From: JAURDE01 sp965365285
Lineage (GTDB): Bacteria; Bdellovibrionota; Bacteriovoracia; Bacteriovoracales; Bacteriovoracaceae
Assembly: GCA_965365285.1 (NCBI GenBank)
Contig: CBDUBC010000002.1
Coordinates: 32,533-96,532 of the forward strand
DNA length: 64,000 nucleotides
Direction: 5' to 3'
Part shown: in pieces, positions 25,578 to 34,819 of the stretch
Layout: every line of letters starts with the position of its first letter
Numbering within the stretch: the stretch's first letter is position 1
Made by a program: the position numbers and the translations under genes
Notes under the pieces: generated by a model
Told to the model about the DNA's origin: nothing
The model's database searches: none
The model's input: only the letters and a program-made list of their open reading frames with translations

Positions 25578-26681
25578 CTACAGTGCATTTTCTCTAAAAA
25601 GCTCATCCATTAAAGAATCCAGGACCAGATATCCTCGTGAAGTCAGCCGAAAGTGCTTCTGAGAGTGTAATTCAGCGTATCCCTTTTCAACCCAGCTCTT
25701 CACAATAGCGCTCCAAGCCTCTTCGAGTTCAACCCCATCCTCAGTCCTAAGCTTTAAATACACTTCCTCTAGCCTCATTTGCTCGTGATTCAACTCTTCC
25801 GTTATATATTCAGCTCCTGTGGGCTTCCATTTATAGCGAATAGCACGATCCCCTAGATTGAGAAAGCCTGTCGCACTAGGACCTAAAGCAGCTACGGAGG
25901 CGCTTTTCCAGTACTGTTTATTATGAAAGCTTCTTTTATCTTTAAGCGCAAAATTAGAAACCTCATAGTGGTCATACCCCTCTGATCTTAGATAATCGGA
26001 GACGGCAAAATACTCTTTTTCTATCCATTCCTCAGAAGGCAGGTCTTTAAGATAAGGATAATCGCCCTTCACGGTAAGAATATAAACACTAAAATGATCT
26101 GGTCTGTATTTTAAGATTTCTTTAAGTTCTCGTAAAACATCTCTATTCCATTCCTTTGAAAAAGGAAGGCCTAGCATTAGATCTACTGAGAAGTTTTCCT
26201 TTTTTTTATGAAAAAACCTAATGGCATTGATGGCATCATCAACTGAGTGAGCTCGATCTAGGACTTTTGAATAGCGAGAGTCGAGGGACTGTATACCTAG
26301 GGAAAACCGATTAATGCCAAAGTCTTTCCAGGCATTGATAATTTCTTGGTTATAGCTATCCGGGTTCACTTCCATGGTTGCTTCATAATTTTGATCAAAT
26401 TCTATGTCGTGTTCTTTAAACATCTTATGTAAGGTTTTCGCGCCCTCTATACCCCAAAGGGAGGGAGTCCCACCCCCTAAATAGAGGCTTTTAAGAGGAG
26501 CGTAAGAGACAGAGTATTTTTCAAGGAGATGGTGTTGCTCTGTGAAGCTTTTCTCTAGTAATTGGTGAAAGCTTGTATAGTTTTCCCCTTCTTGAATTGG
26601 CTTTTTGTAAAAGTCGCAGTAATTGCAAATAGACTTACAGAAAGGAAAATGGATATAAAGGGAATTGATATTATTTTTCAG
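25578..26681 (-). CDS. hemW: Radical SAM HemW-like protein with apparent CTG start
   Basis: About 367 residues. The N-terminus contains SLYIHFPFCKSICNYCDFYK, whose CxxxCxxC cysteines bind the radical-SAM iron-sulfur cluster, then LYLGGGTPSL, the EVNPDS segment and RFSLGIQSLD, all typical of HemW (a heme chaperone formerly called HemN-like). The first ATG in frame is at 26423, which would delete the cluster motif. Between the upstream stop (26694-26696) and the conserved region there is no ATG, GTG or TTG; the only candidate is CTG at 26681, preceded by AGGAG with a 5-base spacer. I therefore start it there. It is divergent from the M16 protease gene, 34 bases away. Confidence 0.87.
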   Translation of the reverse strand: MKNNINSLYIHFPFCKSICNYCDFYKKPIQEGENYTSFHQLLEKSFTEQHHLLEKYSVSYAPLKSLYLGGGTPSLWGIEGAKTLHKMFKEHDIEFDQNYEATMEVNPDSYNQEIINAWKDFGINRFSLGIQSLDSRYSKVLDRAHSVDDAINAIRFFHKKKENFSVDLMLGLPFSKEWNRDVLRELKEILKYRPDHFSVYILTVKGDYPYLKDLPSEEWIEKEYFAVSDYLRSEGYDHYEVSNFALKDKRSFHNKQYWKSASVAALGPSATGFLNLGDRAIRYKWKPTGAEYITEELNHEQMRLEEVYLKLRTEDGVELEEAWSAIVKSWVEKGYAELHSQKHFRLTSRGYLVLDSLMDELFRENAL

Positions 26682-26715
26682 TCCCGCTCCTAATTAGCTA
26701 CTAAGGATAGAATGA

Positions 26716-29283
26716 ATGGAAATACAACAAGTCACGTTAGAAAACAACCTCAACTCAGTCTTCGTCAATGTGCCGGGAAGTCCCTCCTCCACGGTTCAGA
26801 TCTGGTTTAGGGCCGGTTCAGCGCTTGAAAAAGAGGAAGATTTAGGAATTGCTCACTTTTTAGAGCATATGTTCTTCAAAGGGAGTGAAAAGCGACCAGG
26901 ATCGGCCATCGCTCATGAAGTAGAGTCTTTTGGGGGCGAGATTAATGCTTTCACATCATTTGACTACACGTGCTATTACATTCAATCTCCTAGCCCTAAA
27001 CTTACGGAGTCTGCTGAGATTCTCATGGATATGGTTTGTAACCCTACATTTCTTGAGAGTGAGTTAGTTCCTGAAAGAGATGTCGTTTTTGAGGAGTACC
27101 GTCGAAGCCAGGATGATCCTAGCCAATTCTGTTTTCAAAGAATGCAAGGCTCTTATTTCAAAGATAGCTACTCTCACCCAATTCTGGGTCGAGAAAACAC
27201 AATTAAGAATTTTAGTCGAGAGCAGCTTCTTAATTTCAGAAAGAGTAACTATAACCTAGAAAATGCTCTTCTCATTGTTTCAGGAGATCTCGATAAAAAT
27301 CCTCAAATCAAAAAAACTATTCAGAAATTTCAACTTCCAAGTGGAGAGGCCAGTAATTTTCCAGAATTTAAGCTTAGAGGGAATAACAAGCTCGAAATTC
27401 ATCAAAAAGAAACAAGAATGTGTCAGCTCAATATTTTTATAGAAGCCCCCTACTATAATTCTGAAGAGGGACCTCTGGAAGATCTCGCTGTAGGTTGTTT
27501 TGGTTATGGAGAAACTTCTCCTCTTTTTAAAAGACTTATTACGGATACGGCCTTTGCCAATAAATCAGTTTCCTACACTCTTTTTATGAATAAAGGCGGT
27601 ATTCACCTCTTTAAAGTAATCTTCCCGTTCGCAAATATCAAAAAAGTGGTTTCAACCCTTTCTGAAATCTTTGAAGAAAACTTTGAACATGGTCTTCTTA
27701 AAGATGATATTGAAAAAATTAAAAACCAGTATATTGCTTCCAAGATTTATGAAAAAGAAACTCTAGAATCTTTCTCTTCCTCTCTAGGTCATGGCTTTGC
27801 TCAAACTGGAGATATATACAGCGAAGACATCTTTATTAATGCCATTAAGGAAAAGACCGTTGCAGACGTAAATTATGCTATGAAGACGATTCTTTCGAGG
27901 CCCGCTCATATAGGACTTCAAATTCCAATGGATGCAGATCCAAAGCTTGCTAAAAAAGAGATGGAAAAACTACAGAAGGTATTTAAAAAGCTAGAAAAAA
28001 AGAAAAGCACTAAAATTAACTCTAAATTTAAGAAGAAAATTTCTAAGCATGATCAAGCCGTTAAAGTCTTTGAGCTTAAGGAAGGAATTTCTCTTATTCA
28101 TCGACAAAACCAGCTGGTTCCAACTTCTGTCTTTCAAACTTACCTAAAGGGCGGACTTTCCGACGAAAATCTTGATACTAATGGCTGTTATAATCTCATT
28201 AGCTCTATGTTTCTTAAAGGAAACGAATACATGGAGGAAGATGAGATTAAAACCATCCTTGAAAACCGATCTGCTTCCCTTCAAGGTTTCTCTGGTAAAA
28301 ATGCCTACGGGCTAAATCTTCATTGCCTAAGTTCTGACTTCCCGGAGCTTATGGAAATTTCTATGAACTCTCTTCTTCATAGTACTTTCCCTCAAAAGAA
28401 ACTCTCTTTTGAAAAAGAGATGACTCTTAGGCATTTAGAAAGTCAAAAGGAAGATCCTATTCATCACTGTTTTAGAACTGTAGGTGAGCTTCTTTTTAAT
28501 CAGCACCCTTATTCCATGAATGTTCTTGGAACTAAAAAGACACTTCGAAAACTAAGTCGAAAGATACTTGAAACCATCCATCTTAAAAACCTTAAGCGTA
28601 GTCAGATTCTTTTCACCTATTGTGGAAACCTTGCTGCAGAGGAAGTAATTGATCTAATTACTCCTCACTTAGACAATCTTAAAGGAAGAGCCGTTAAAGA
28701 TTCTCATAATAAAAAAATTGACCCTATCACAGATCAAATAGTTCATATCCCTTTTGATCGAGAACAAACTCAAATCTTTATTGGTTTTCCAACTGGAGAT
28801 TTTTCTTCTCAAGACAACATAACGCTAAAGATGATCACCACTCACCTCTCAGGTCTCTCTTCCGAACTTTTTGTTGATGTAAGAGATCGAAAAGGTCTCT
28901 GCTATACTGTCCAGCCTATTCACTTTTCTGCCCTAGAAGGTGGTTATTGGGGAATCTACATGGCAAGTGGACACGATAAAGTGGTTGAGGCCATGGCGGC
29001 AATTAATGAAATTTTGGGGAAATATCAAACTCGTGGTATCGATGAAGCCGGTTTTAATCGAATTAAAAAGATGATTGAAGGACAAAATCTTCTTAACCTA
29101 AGAACCAATGAAGATTATGCGAGCACTTACTCTATTCCTTATCTTCATGGGTTTGGAATTGATCACTTCTATAAAAAGAATGATAAGATTAATAATCTGA
29201 CTTATGAAAAATTTAATCGCGATCTAAAAAAGATTCTTTCAAGAGAGAAATGTACCGTTCTTGTAGGAAGAGAGCTTAGCTAG
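26716..29283 (+). CDS. M16 family zinc metallopeptidase (two-domain)
   Basis: An 855-residue protein. The inverted zinc motif HFLEH is at residues 47-51, and the downstream metal ligand is in VVFEEYRRSQDDP (about residue 127). The second half repeats the fold without the zinc motif but with the C-terminal substrate-grip region (RDRKGLCYTVQPIHFSA). This is the pattern of full-length M16 peptidases (pitrilysin/insulinase superfamily). No signal peptide is seen, so it is probably cytoplasmic and degrades peptides. The start ATG has AAGGA 8 bases upstream. It overlaps the next, convergent gene by 8 bases. Confidence 0.88.
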   Translation: MEIQQVTLENNLNSVFVNVPGSPSSTVQIWFRAGSALEKEEDLGIAHFLEHMFFKGSEKRPGSAIAHEVESFGGEINAFTSFDYTCYYIQSPSPKLTESAEILMDMVCNPTFLESELVPERDVVFEEYRRSQDDPSQFCFQRMQGSYFKDSYSHPILGRENTIKNFSREQLLNFRKSNYNLENALLIVSGDLDKNPQIKKTIQKFQLPSGEASNFPEFKLRGNNKLEIHQKETRMCQLNIFIEAPYYNSEEGPLEDLAVGCFGYGETSPLFKRLITDTAFANKSVSYTLFMNKGGIHLFKVIFPFANIKKVVSTLSEIFEENFEHGLLKDDIEKIKNQYIASKIYEKETLESFSSSLGHGFAQTGDIYSEDIFINAIKEKTVADVNYAMKTILSRPAHIGLQIPMDADPKLAKKEMEKLQKVFKKLEKKKSTKINSKFKKKISKHDQAVKVFELKEGISLIHRQNQLVPTSVFQTYLKGGLSDENLDTNGCYNLISSMFLKGNEYMEEDEIKTILENRSASLQGFSGKNAYGLNLHCLSSDFPELMEISMNSLLHSTFPQKKLSFEKEMTLRHLESQKEDPIHHCFRTVGELLFNQHPYSMNVLGTKKTLRKLSRKILETIHLKNLKRSQILFTYCGNLAAEEVIDLITPHLDNLKGRAVKDSHNKKIDPITDQIVHIPFDREQTQIFIGFPTGDFSSQDNITLKMITTHLSGLSSELFVDVRDRKGLCYTVQPIHFSALEGGYWGIYMASGHDKVVEAMAAINEILGKYQTRGIDEAGFNRIKKMIEGQNLLNLRTNEDYASTYSIPYLHGFGIDHFYKKNDKINNLTYEKFNRDLKKILSREKCTVLVGRELS

Positions 29284-29836
29284 CTTTATTCTTATCGTCG
29301 TGGTTAAGAATTAAAAAAGCATCTTCAAAAGAAGAGTTGTTATTTTGGACCATGTAATTTACATGGTTCATAAGATGCGTGACGATATCAAAAAATTGAG
29401 AGAGGTTTTCATAGAAAGAAGGGACCTCAAAATAATCTGGGACATAATTATCAAGCTGGTTATAGGCCGATTTTCCGAGAGACTGATAGTAACTTAAATC
29501 AACAAGCTTATTATTAAGAGATTCGGCGAAGTATCCACAAATAAACATAGAAAGGTCGCCAACTTCTCTAAGACTTCTTTTTCTTTGTGGAAGAGGCATA
29601 TGAGAGGTCTCCAAAAGCATCTTTCCTAGGATCTTCTCTCTTATTCGACCATCCTCTTCTCTTTGAAAAAACTCTTCACTCAGTCCAAAACGGCCCATCA
29701 CTTTACTCGTATAAATAATAAAGGGATCAGATAAAGGACGCGTAATTTTGCGATTCAACTGAGAAAGATTCTCGTAAAAGAAACCCTCTAGATTGTGATT
29801 CAAAGATAAGTCTGAACCTTCTTTTTTATTTGCCAT
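29276..29836 (-). CDS. Conserved-looking protein of unknown function
   Basis: A 186-residue, mostly helical, soluble protein without signal peptide or membrane segment. Its features are a central REVGDLSMFICGYFAESLNN segment and aromatic-rich stretches (YYQSLGKSAYNQL, FYENLSQFFDIVTHLMNHV). I do not recognise the family. It is convergent with the M16 peptidase gene (8-base overlap) and in the same direction as the desaturase gene 107 bases upstream. Confidence 0.65.
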   Translation of the reverse strand: MANKKEGSDLSLNHNLEGFFYENLSQLNRKITRPLSDPFIIYTSKVMGRFGLSEEFFQREEDGRIREKILGKMLLETSHMPLPQRKRSLREVGDLSMFICGYFAESLNNKLVDLSYYQSLGKSAYNQLDNYVPDYFEVPSFYENLSQFFDIVTHLMNHVNYMVQNNNSSFEDAFLILNHDDKNKAS

Positions 29837-29943
29837 ACATAGATCCGATCGACATCAACCTAAATCTATTTTAACAAAAAATCGTCTTCTATGCGCAATT
29901 GTTAGGAAAAATTAGTCTTATCCAATAAAAATTGTTGAGAAAA

Positions 29944-30978
29944 TCAAACGATTGCTGTTTTTCTCATCTTTTGGAAACGCTTAATGTCATGCTCAATTTC
30001 ACGAAGAAGAACCTTTTTATCCGCTAGAGAGGCCTTAAGCTTTTTCACTTCCTTAATCTTTTGCTCAATTTTAGATTTAGCCTCACCAAGAATACTTTTC
30101 TCTTGAGATCGCACAGCAAGAGAATCAAGCTTCGCTTTAAGGATTTCTTCTGGAGCAATTTGCTTGAGATTTTTAGCAAGTCCTACATATGATAGAGCTT
30201 TAATCAACCACTTAGATGGATCAAATTGATAGACTCTAATAGCATTTCTATAATCAGTTTGAAATTTATGGTGAAAGTTATGATACCCCTCTCCAAAAGT
30301 AAAAATAGCACTTAACCAGTTATCTCTTGCCGTTGAATGAGCATCATAAGGTCTATTACCGAGCACATGGCAAAGAGAATTGATAAAGAAAGTCGCATGA
30401 TGAACGAGAGTGATTCTTAAGAATCCGGCCATCATAAGTCCACCAATTGGAGCTCCAAAATAAAGACCAACAAAGGTTGGAATAGTAAAGCTTACCCAAA
30501 TAAGAAGAGGCATATAGTACTTATGTTGCCACATGATCAGACGATCATTAGTCAGATCTTTTGGAAAATTATCTTCTCTTGTATCTTGTTTAAAGATCCA
30601 ACCCATATGGGCATGAAAAAAACCTTCCGTTACACTATAAGGATCTTTTTCTGTATCTGTATATTGATGATGAATTCTATGATCTCGACTCCATTTAAGA
30701 GCTGAATTTTGAGCAGCGGCTCCTCCAAAAATAAGGAAGAAAAGTTTGACCGTCCAATGAGCTTCATAGGATCGGTGAGAAAAAAGTCTATGGTACCCAG
30801 CTGTAATTGAAATCCCTGTGAGGATATAGAAAATCACGCTGAAAATAATCAAGTTTGTATTAGGCCCTTCATACTGAAAGTGGAAATAAGTCCCAAAGAT
30901 TCCAAGAAATGGTGCCGTAGTGAGAAAAATGGTATTGGTCCAATCGATCGGTGCTTTTGTATTTGGTTTTTTTGACAT
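29944..30978 (-). CDS. Membrane acyl-CoA/fatty-acid desaturase with C-terminal coiled coil
   Basis: A 344-residue protein. The three histidine boxes that bind the di-iron centre are HRLFSH (63-68), HRIHH (100-104) and HNFHH (about 235), spaced as in delta-9 desaturases. There are four membrane segments. It would introduce a double bond into saturated acyl chains to keep membranes fluid. The last 60 residues or so are an unusual, highly charged coiled coil (KIEQKIKEVKKLKASLADKK). The start codon and part of the ribosome site lie inside a 12-bp hairpin, so translation may be controlled. Confidence 0.9.
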   Translation of the reverse strand: MSKKPNTKAPIDWTNTIFLTTAPFLGIFGTYFHFQYEGPNTNLIIFSVIFYILTGISITAGYHRLFSHRSYEAHWTVKLFFLIFGGAAAQNSALKWSRDHRIHHQYTDTEKDPYSVTEGFFHAHMGWIFKQDTREDNFPKDLTNDRLIMWQHKYYMPLLIWVSFTIPTFVGLYFGAPIGGLMMAGFLRITLVHHATFFINSLCHVLGNRPYDAHSTARDNWLSAIFTFGEGYHNFHHKFQTDYRNAIRVYQFDPSKWLIKALSYVGLAKNLKQIAPEEILKAKLDSLAVRSQEKSILGEAKSKIEQKIKEVKKLKASLADKKVLLREIEHDIKRFQKMRKTAIV

Positions 30979-31013
30979 GGTGCTATCCTTCTTTGGAAAC
31001 AGGATAACACCAT
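30977..31013 (-). promoter_or_regulatory. Hairpin sequestering the ribosome site and start codon of the desaturase gene
   Basis: Read on the minus strand, ATGGTGTTATCC (31013-31002) can pair over 12 bases with GGATAGCACCAT (30988-30977), with one G-U pair and a 13-base loop. The second arm contains the GGA of the Shine-Dalgarno sequence AAGGA and the first two bases of the ATG. It could act as an RNA switch or thermometer, or be a DNA operator. Confidence 0.5.
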
Positions 31014-31065
31014 CTCGAGTTCTTAATTGTAAAAGTAATGTAAAAAAACCTCTGACATCAGTTGT

Positions 31066-32196
31066 TTAAGCCTTTGTAGGGACCTTTCTTTCCCCTGGGC
31101 CAATATATTGACATAAAGGTCGGATGATTCGGTTGTTCTCTGTTTGCTCAATAATGTGAGCACTCCAACCAGTCACTCTTGCCATAACAAAGATAGGCGT
31201 AAACATATCAATATCAAAGCCCATAAGGTAGTAAGCAGGACCTGCTGGGAAATCAAGATTTGGATGAATTCCCTTTTGATCTACCATGGTCTTCTCTAAA
31301 ATATCAGAGATTTCTCCCCATTTGGTTTCACCTTTAATCTTTCCAAGGTTTTGAGCATACTTTTTCATTGTAGGAACTCTTGAGTCACCATTTCGATAAA
31401 CTCTATGTCCAAATCCCATGACTTTCTTCTTGTTGCTAATAGCTTCTAGCATCCATTTTTCAGCTTTTGCCGGATCCTCTACTTCAAGTAGTGTATGCAT
31501 AACCTGCTCATTTGCTCCACCATGAAGAGGTCCTTTTAGAGCACCAATAGCACCAGTCACAGCACTGTAAAGATCAGAAGTTGTTGAGGTGATCACTCTA
31601 GAAGTAAAAGTAGAGGCGTTAAATCCATGCTCAGCATAGAGGATAAGAGAAACATCAAAAGCTTTTACAACTTCAGCTTCAGGAACTTCTCCAAAACACA
31701 TATGGAAAAAATTTTCTGAAAGAGTCAGATCTTTTTTAGGAGCAATAACTTCTAGTCCTTTTCGGCATCTGTAATCAGCAGCAATTGCCGTAGGAATTTT
31801 GGCAAGAAGTTGAAGTGCCTTATCTTTATTAACTGGAGTTGAGTTATCCCAAACTCTTTCATCTTCCATTCCTAAAAAGCTCACACAAGTTCGGATGGTA
31901 TCCATTGGGTGGGCATTTTTTGGAAATCTTTTAATCACTTCGATAAGGTCATTTGAAAGTTCTCTATAGCTTCTTTCTTTTTCACAAAAAGCAGCGAGTT
32001 CATCTTTATTAGGGAGTTCACCATTCCAAAGAAGGTAAGACACTTCTTCAAATGAGCAATTTTCAGCAAGTTCTTGAACGGGGTAACCTTTATAAACAAG
32101 AGAATTGATCTCTGGCATAACCTTAGAAACAGTAGTCGTGTCGGCAACGACACCTTCAAGACCTGGTTTTACATTAACAACTTTTTCTTCACTCAT
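31066..32196 (-). CDS. prpC: 2-methylcitrate synthase / citrate synthase family
   Basis: A 376-residue citrate-synthase-fold enzyme. Key segments are GLEGVVADTT at the N-terminus, GPLHGGANEQVM with the catalytic His, FGHRVYRNGDSR with the second active His, and NLDFPAGPAYYLMGFD with the catalytic Asp. In this context it condenses propionyl-CoA with oxaloacetate. I use the ATG at 32196 with AAGGAAAGAG upstream; a start 42 bases earlier would overlap prpB. It is the last gene of prpD-prpB-prpC, 10 bases after prpB. Confidence 0.92.
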   Translation of the reverse strand: MSEEKVVNVKPGLEGVVADTTTVSKVMPEINSLVYKGYPVQELAENCSFEEVSYLLWNGELPNKDELAAFCEKERSYRELSNDLIEVIKRFPKNAHPMDTIRTCVSFLGMEDERVWDNSTPVNKDKALQLLAKIPTAIAADYRCRKGLEVIAPKKDLTLSENFFHMCFGEVPEAEVVKAFDVSLILYAEHGFNASTFTSRVITSTTSDLYSAVTGAIGALKGPLHGGANEQVMHTLLEVEDPAKAEKWMLEAISNKKKVMGFGHRVYRNGDSRVPTMKKYAQNLGKIKGETKWGEISDILEKTMVDQKGIHPNLDFPAGPAYYLMGFDIDMFTPIFVMARVTGWSAHIIEQTENNRIIRPLCQYIGPGERKVPTKA

Positions 32197-32206
32197 ATCT
32201 CTTTCC

Positions 32207-33100
32207 TTATATTTTAAAATTAAAAAGGGACTGATCAAATGTATTGTATTCTTCGTATCTTAAGACTTCATACAGTCTCTTTCGAGTTTGCATCAGTTCA
32301 ATCGCAGCTTCTTGAGATCCATCTCTTTTAATAATATCAAGTCCATCCTCTACATTTTTCATAGCTAGTCGAACGGTTGTGACAGGATAAATGACAACAT
32401 TAAACCCCATATTTTCTAGCGTTTTTTTATCAAGAATTTTTGATTTTCCAAACTCGGTCATATTGGCCAGCATGGGAACATCAATCGCTTTTCGAAAAGC
32501 TTCAAATTCTTTTTCATCTTTCATAGCTTCAGGAAAAATCATATCGGCACCAGCATCTACATAAGCTTTTGCTCGATTAATGGCGGCCTCTAATCCTTCT
32601 GAAGCACGGGCATCGGTTCTCGCAATTAAAACAAAGTTGGAATCTCTTTTTCCATCAGACGCCGCTTTTACTTTTCGAACCATCTCTTCCACAGGGACAA
32701 TGGATTTATTATCGAGGTGACCACATCTTTTTGGATTCACTTGATCTTCTAGGTGGCAACCCGCAATTCCCGCCTCTTCTAAAAGTTGAACCGTTCGAAC
32801 TACACTCATCGGTTCTCCAAAGCCCGTATCGATATCGATAAAAGCTGGAAGATCCGTTGTTCGTGCAATTTGAGCTCCACGAGTAACTACTTCAGTTAAA
32901 GTGGTCATTCCAATATCTGGAAGACCAAGATCATTAGCGAGAACGGCCCCAGAGATATAAACTCCATCGAATCCTTTTTGCTCAATCAACATAGAAACCA
33001 TTGGAGAATAGCTTCCTGGGAATTGATGAAGTTTTCCAGAGGCCAGCATTTTTCTAAAATCTGCTCTTTTTTCAGAGCCATTTTTCTTTGCAAATAGCAT
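32207..33100 (-). CDS. prpB: 2-methylisocitrate lyase
   Basis: A 297-residue member of the isocitrate lyase/PEP mutase family. The active-site loop KRCGH is at 124-128, and the family segments SGAVLANDLGLPDIG, DIDTGFGEP and LIARTDARA are present. It cleaves 2-methylisocitrate to pyruvate and succinate, the last step of the methylcitrate cycle. It overlaps prpD by one base. Confidence 0.95.
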   Translation of the reverse strand: MLFAKKNGSEKRADFRKMLASGKLHQFPGSYSPMVSMLIEQKGFDGVYISGAVLANDLGLPDIGMTTLTEVVTRGAQIARTTDLPAFIDIDTGFGEPMSVVRTVQLLEEAGIAGCHLEDQVNPKRCGHLDNKSIVPVEEMVRKVKAASDGKRDSNFVLIARTDARASEGLEAAINRAKAYVDAGADMIFPEAMKDEKEFEAFRKAIDVPMLANMTEFGKSKILDKKTLENMGFNVVIYPVTTVRLAMKNVEDGLDIIKRDGSQEAAIELMQTRKRLYEVLRYEEYNTFDQSLFNFKI

Positions 33101-34608
33101 TAGAAAATTCCTCGCTCATCTTTTTTATTCATGATCATTTCGGTGGCATCCACCACTACATTGAGACCATCAATTTCATCTGCTGTTAGGTTTGGAAGTT
33201 TTTGAACCGTTTCAAGGAATCTTTCACATTCCTCTTTAGAAATTATTCCATCGGTAAGAGTTCTAAACTTATTAATGTACTCTTTTCTAGTAAATGGTCT
33301 TGCCCCATCAGGGTGAGCATTCGCTAGAGCTTTTTCTTCTTCAATAACAGTACCGTCTTTCATCGTGATCACAACTCTTGCTCCAAAAGCTTTTCTTTTT
33401 GGATCTTGGTCATGATACCTCTCGGTCCACTTGGGATCTTCTACAGTAGAGATTTTATGCCAGAGCCTTACAGTATCTTCTCTTTTTGCTCTCTCTGGAG
33501 CATAAGATTTAACGTGGTGCCATTCACCATCTTGAAGAGCAACAGCAAAAATATACATGATCGAGTGATCAAGAGTTTCTCTTGAAGCATTGGGATCCAT
33601 TTTTTGAGGATCGTTTGCTCCTGTTCCAATGACATAATGAGTGTGGTGAGAAGTATGTATTACAACAGACTCAACATCATCAAAATTATCAATCTTTTTA
33701 CCCATATCAAAAGCAAGATCAATAAGCGCCTGAGACTGATACTCAGCAGAGTGCTCTTTTGTGTAAGTTTCTAGGATAGCTCTTTTAGACTCTCCTTTTT
33801 CAGGAAGAAGAATATTATACTTTCCATCTTTTCCATCAAGCATATAAGCAATTACAGAATCCTCTCCCTCATAAATTGGAGAAGGAGCTCCTTCACCTCT
33901 CATGGCCCTATCAACGGCTTCAATTCCCATTTTTCCTGCAAATGCTGGAGCATAAGCTTTCCATGATGAGATCTCGCCTTTTCTTGACTGTCTTGTAGCA
34001 AAGGTTACGTGAAGAGCTTGCTGCATGGCTTGAAAAGTTGTTTCTGTATCAAGCTTCAAAAGAGTACCAAGACCAGCCGCTACGGAGATACCTAGATGCG
34101 CGATATGATCTTTTTTATGTTTATGAAGACATATTCCTTTAACCAATTGAACTTGAACTTCATAGGCCGTTGCTATCGCCTTAACGAGTTGAGCACCATC
34201 GACTTTTTTCGTTTGAGCGACTGCAATCATCGCTGGAATATTATCCCCTGGGTGGGAATAATCAGCAGCGAGATAAGTATCATGAAAATCAAGTTCTCTT
34301 ACTGCTGTACCATTTGCCCATGCCGCCCATTCTGGAGAAAACTTTTGATTGCTAGGCATAGCAAATACTGTCGCTCCATTTTCTTTTGGGTGACAAAGAG
34401 CTTGCGATCTTGCGTTGGCGACTGGTCTTCTATTTACAGAAGCAATCGCAACCGAAGCGTTATCAATGATTCTATTAATGATCATATCGAGGACGTCATC
34501 ATCAACAACCGTATCATCTGTTGCCATGACCGCCATTTTGTAGGCCAGTTGATCCTCTTTTTTTAGCTCTTCTTTAGAAGGGTAAACTCGTACGGTATGC
34601 ATTTTCAT
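33100..34608 (-). CDS. prpD: 2-methylcitrate dehydratase (MmgE/PrpD family)
   Basis: A 502-residue protein of the MmgE/PrpD family. It dehydrates 2-methylcitrate to 2-methylaconitate or the cis isomer. Characteristic segments are ANGTAVRELDFHDTYL, ADYSHPGDNIPAMIAVAQ and the C-terminal RVVITMKDGTVIEEE. AAGGAT lies about 9 bases before the ATG. It is the first gene of prpD-prpB-prpC and is divergent from a secreted hydrolase gene 211 bases away. Confidence 0.93.
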   Translation of the reverse strand: MKMHTVRVYPSKEELKKEDQLAYKMAVMATDDTVVDDDVLDMIINRIIDNASVAIASVNRRPVANARSQALCHPKENGATVFAMPSNQKFSPEWAAWANGTAVRELDFHDTYLAADYSHPGDNIPAMIAVAQTKKVDGAQLVKAIATAYEVQVQLVKGICLHKHKKDHIAHLGISVAAGLGTLLKLDTETTFQAMQQALHVTFATRQSRKGEISSWKAYAPAFAGKMGIEAVDRAMRGEGAPSPIYEGEDSVIAYMLDGKDGKYNILLPEKGESKRAILETYTKEHSAEYQSQALIDLAFDMGKKIDNFDDVESVVIHTSHHTHYVIGTGANDPQKMDPNASRETLDHSIMYIFAVALQDGEWHHVKSYAPERAKREDTVRLWHKISTVEDPKWTERYHDQDPKRKAFGARVVITMKDGTVIEEEKALANAHPDGARPFTRKEYINKFRTLTDGIISKEECERFLETVQKLPNLTADEIDGLNVVVDATEMIMNKKDERGIF

Positions 34609-34769
34609 AATTGAATATCCTTAATATAGAAATTGTTCTGAAATAACCGATCGGAGCATACAACTTCATAAATAATTCTTCAATTTTTGTGCTTAGCGAT
34701 ATTAAGATTAATCGCTGTTTTCGTGAAGGTTTTATTCTGTTGGATTATATGGAGGACAAGTTATCCCCA

Positions 34770-34798
34770 TTGCATATAGCTTGGCGTAAAAATATACT
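34770..34798 (+). promoter_or_regulatory. Possible promoter of the secreted hydrolase operon
   Basis: TATACT (34793-34798, 5/6) is preceded by a poor -35 box TTGCAT (34770-34775) at 17 bases. The ribosome site AAGGTAAAGG follows before the ATG at 34820. A 6-bp inverted repeat AGCGAT-N10-ATCGCT (34695-34716) lies further upstream, between this gene and prpD, and might be a regulator site for either. Confidence 0.35.
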
Positions 34799-34819
34799 GA
34801 GAAGGTAAAGGTTTTTATT

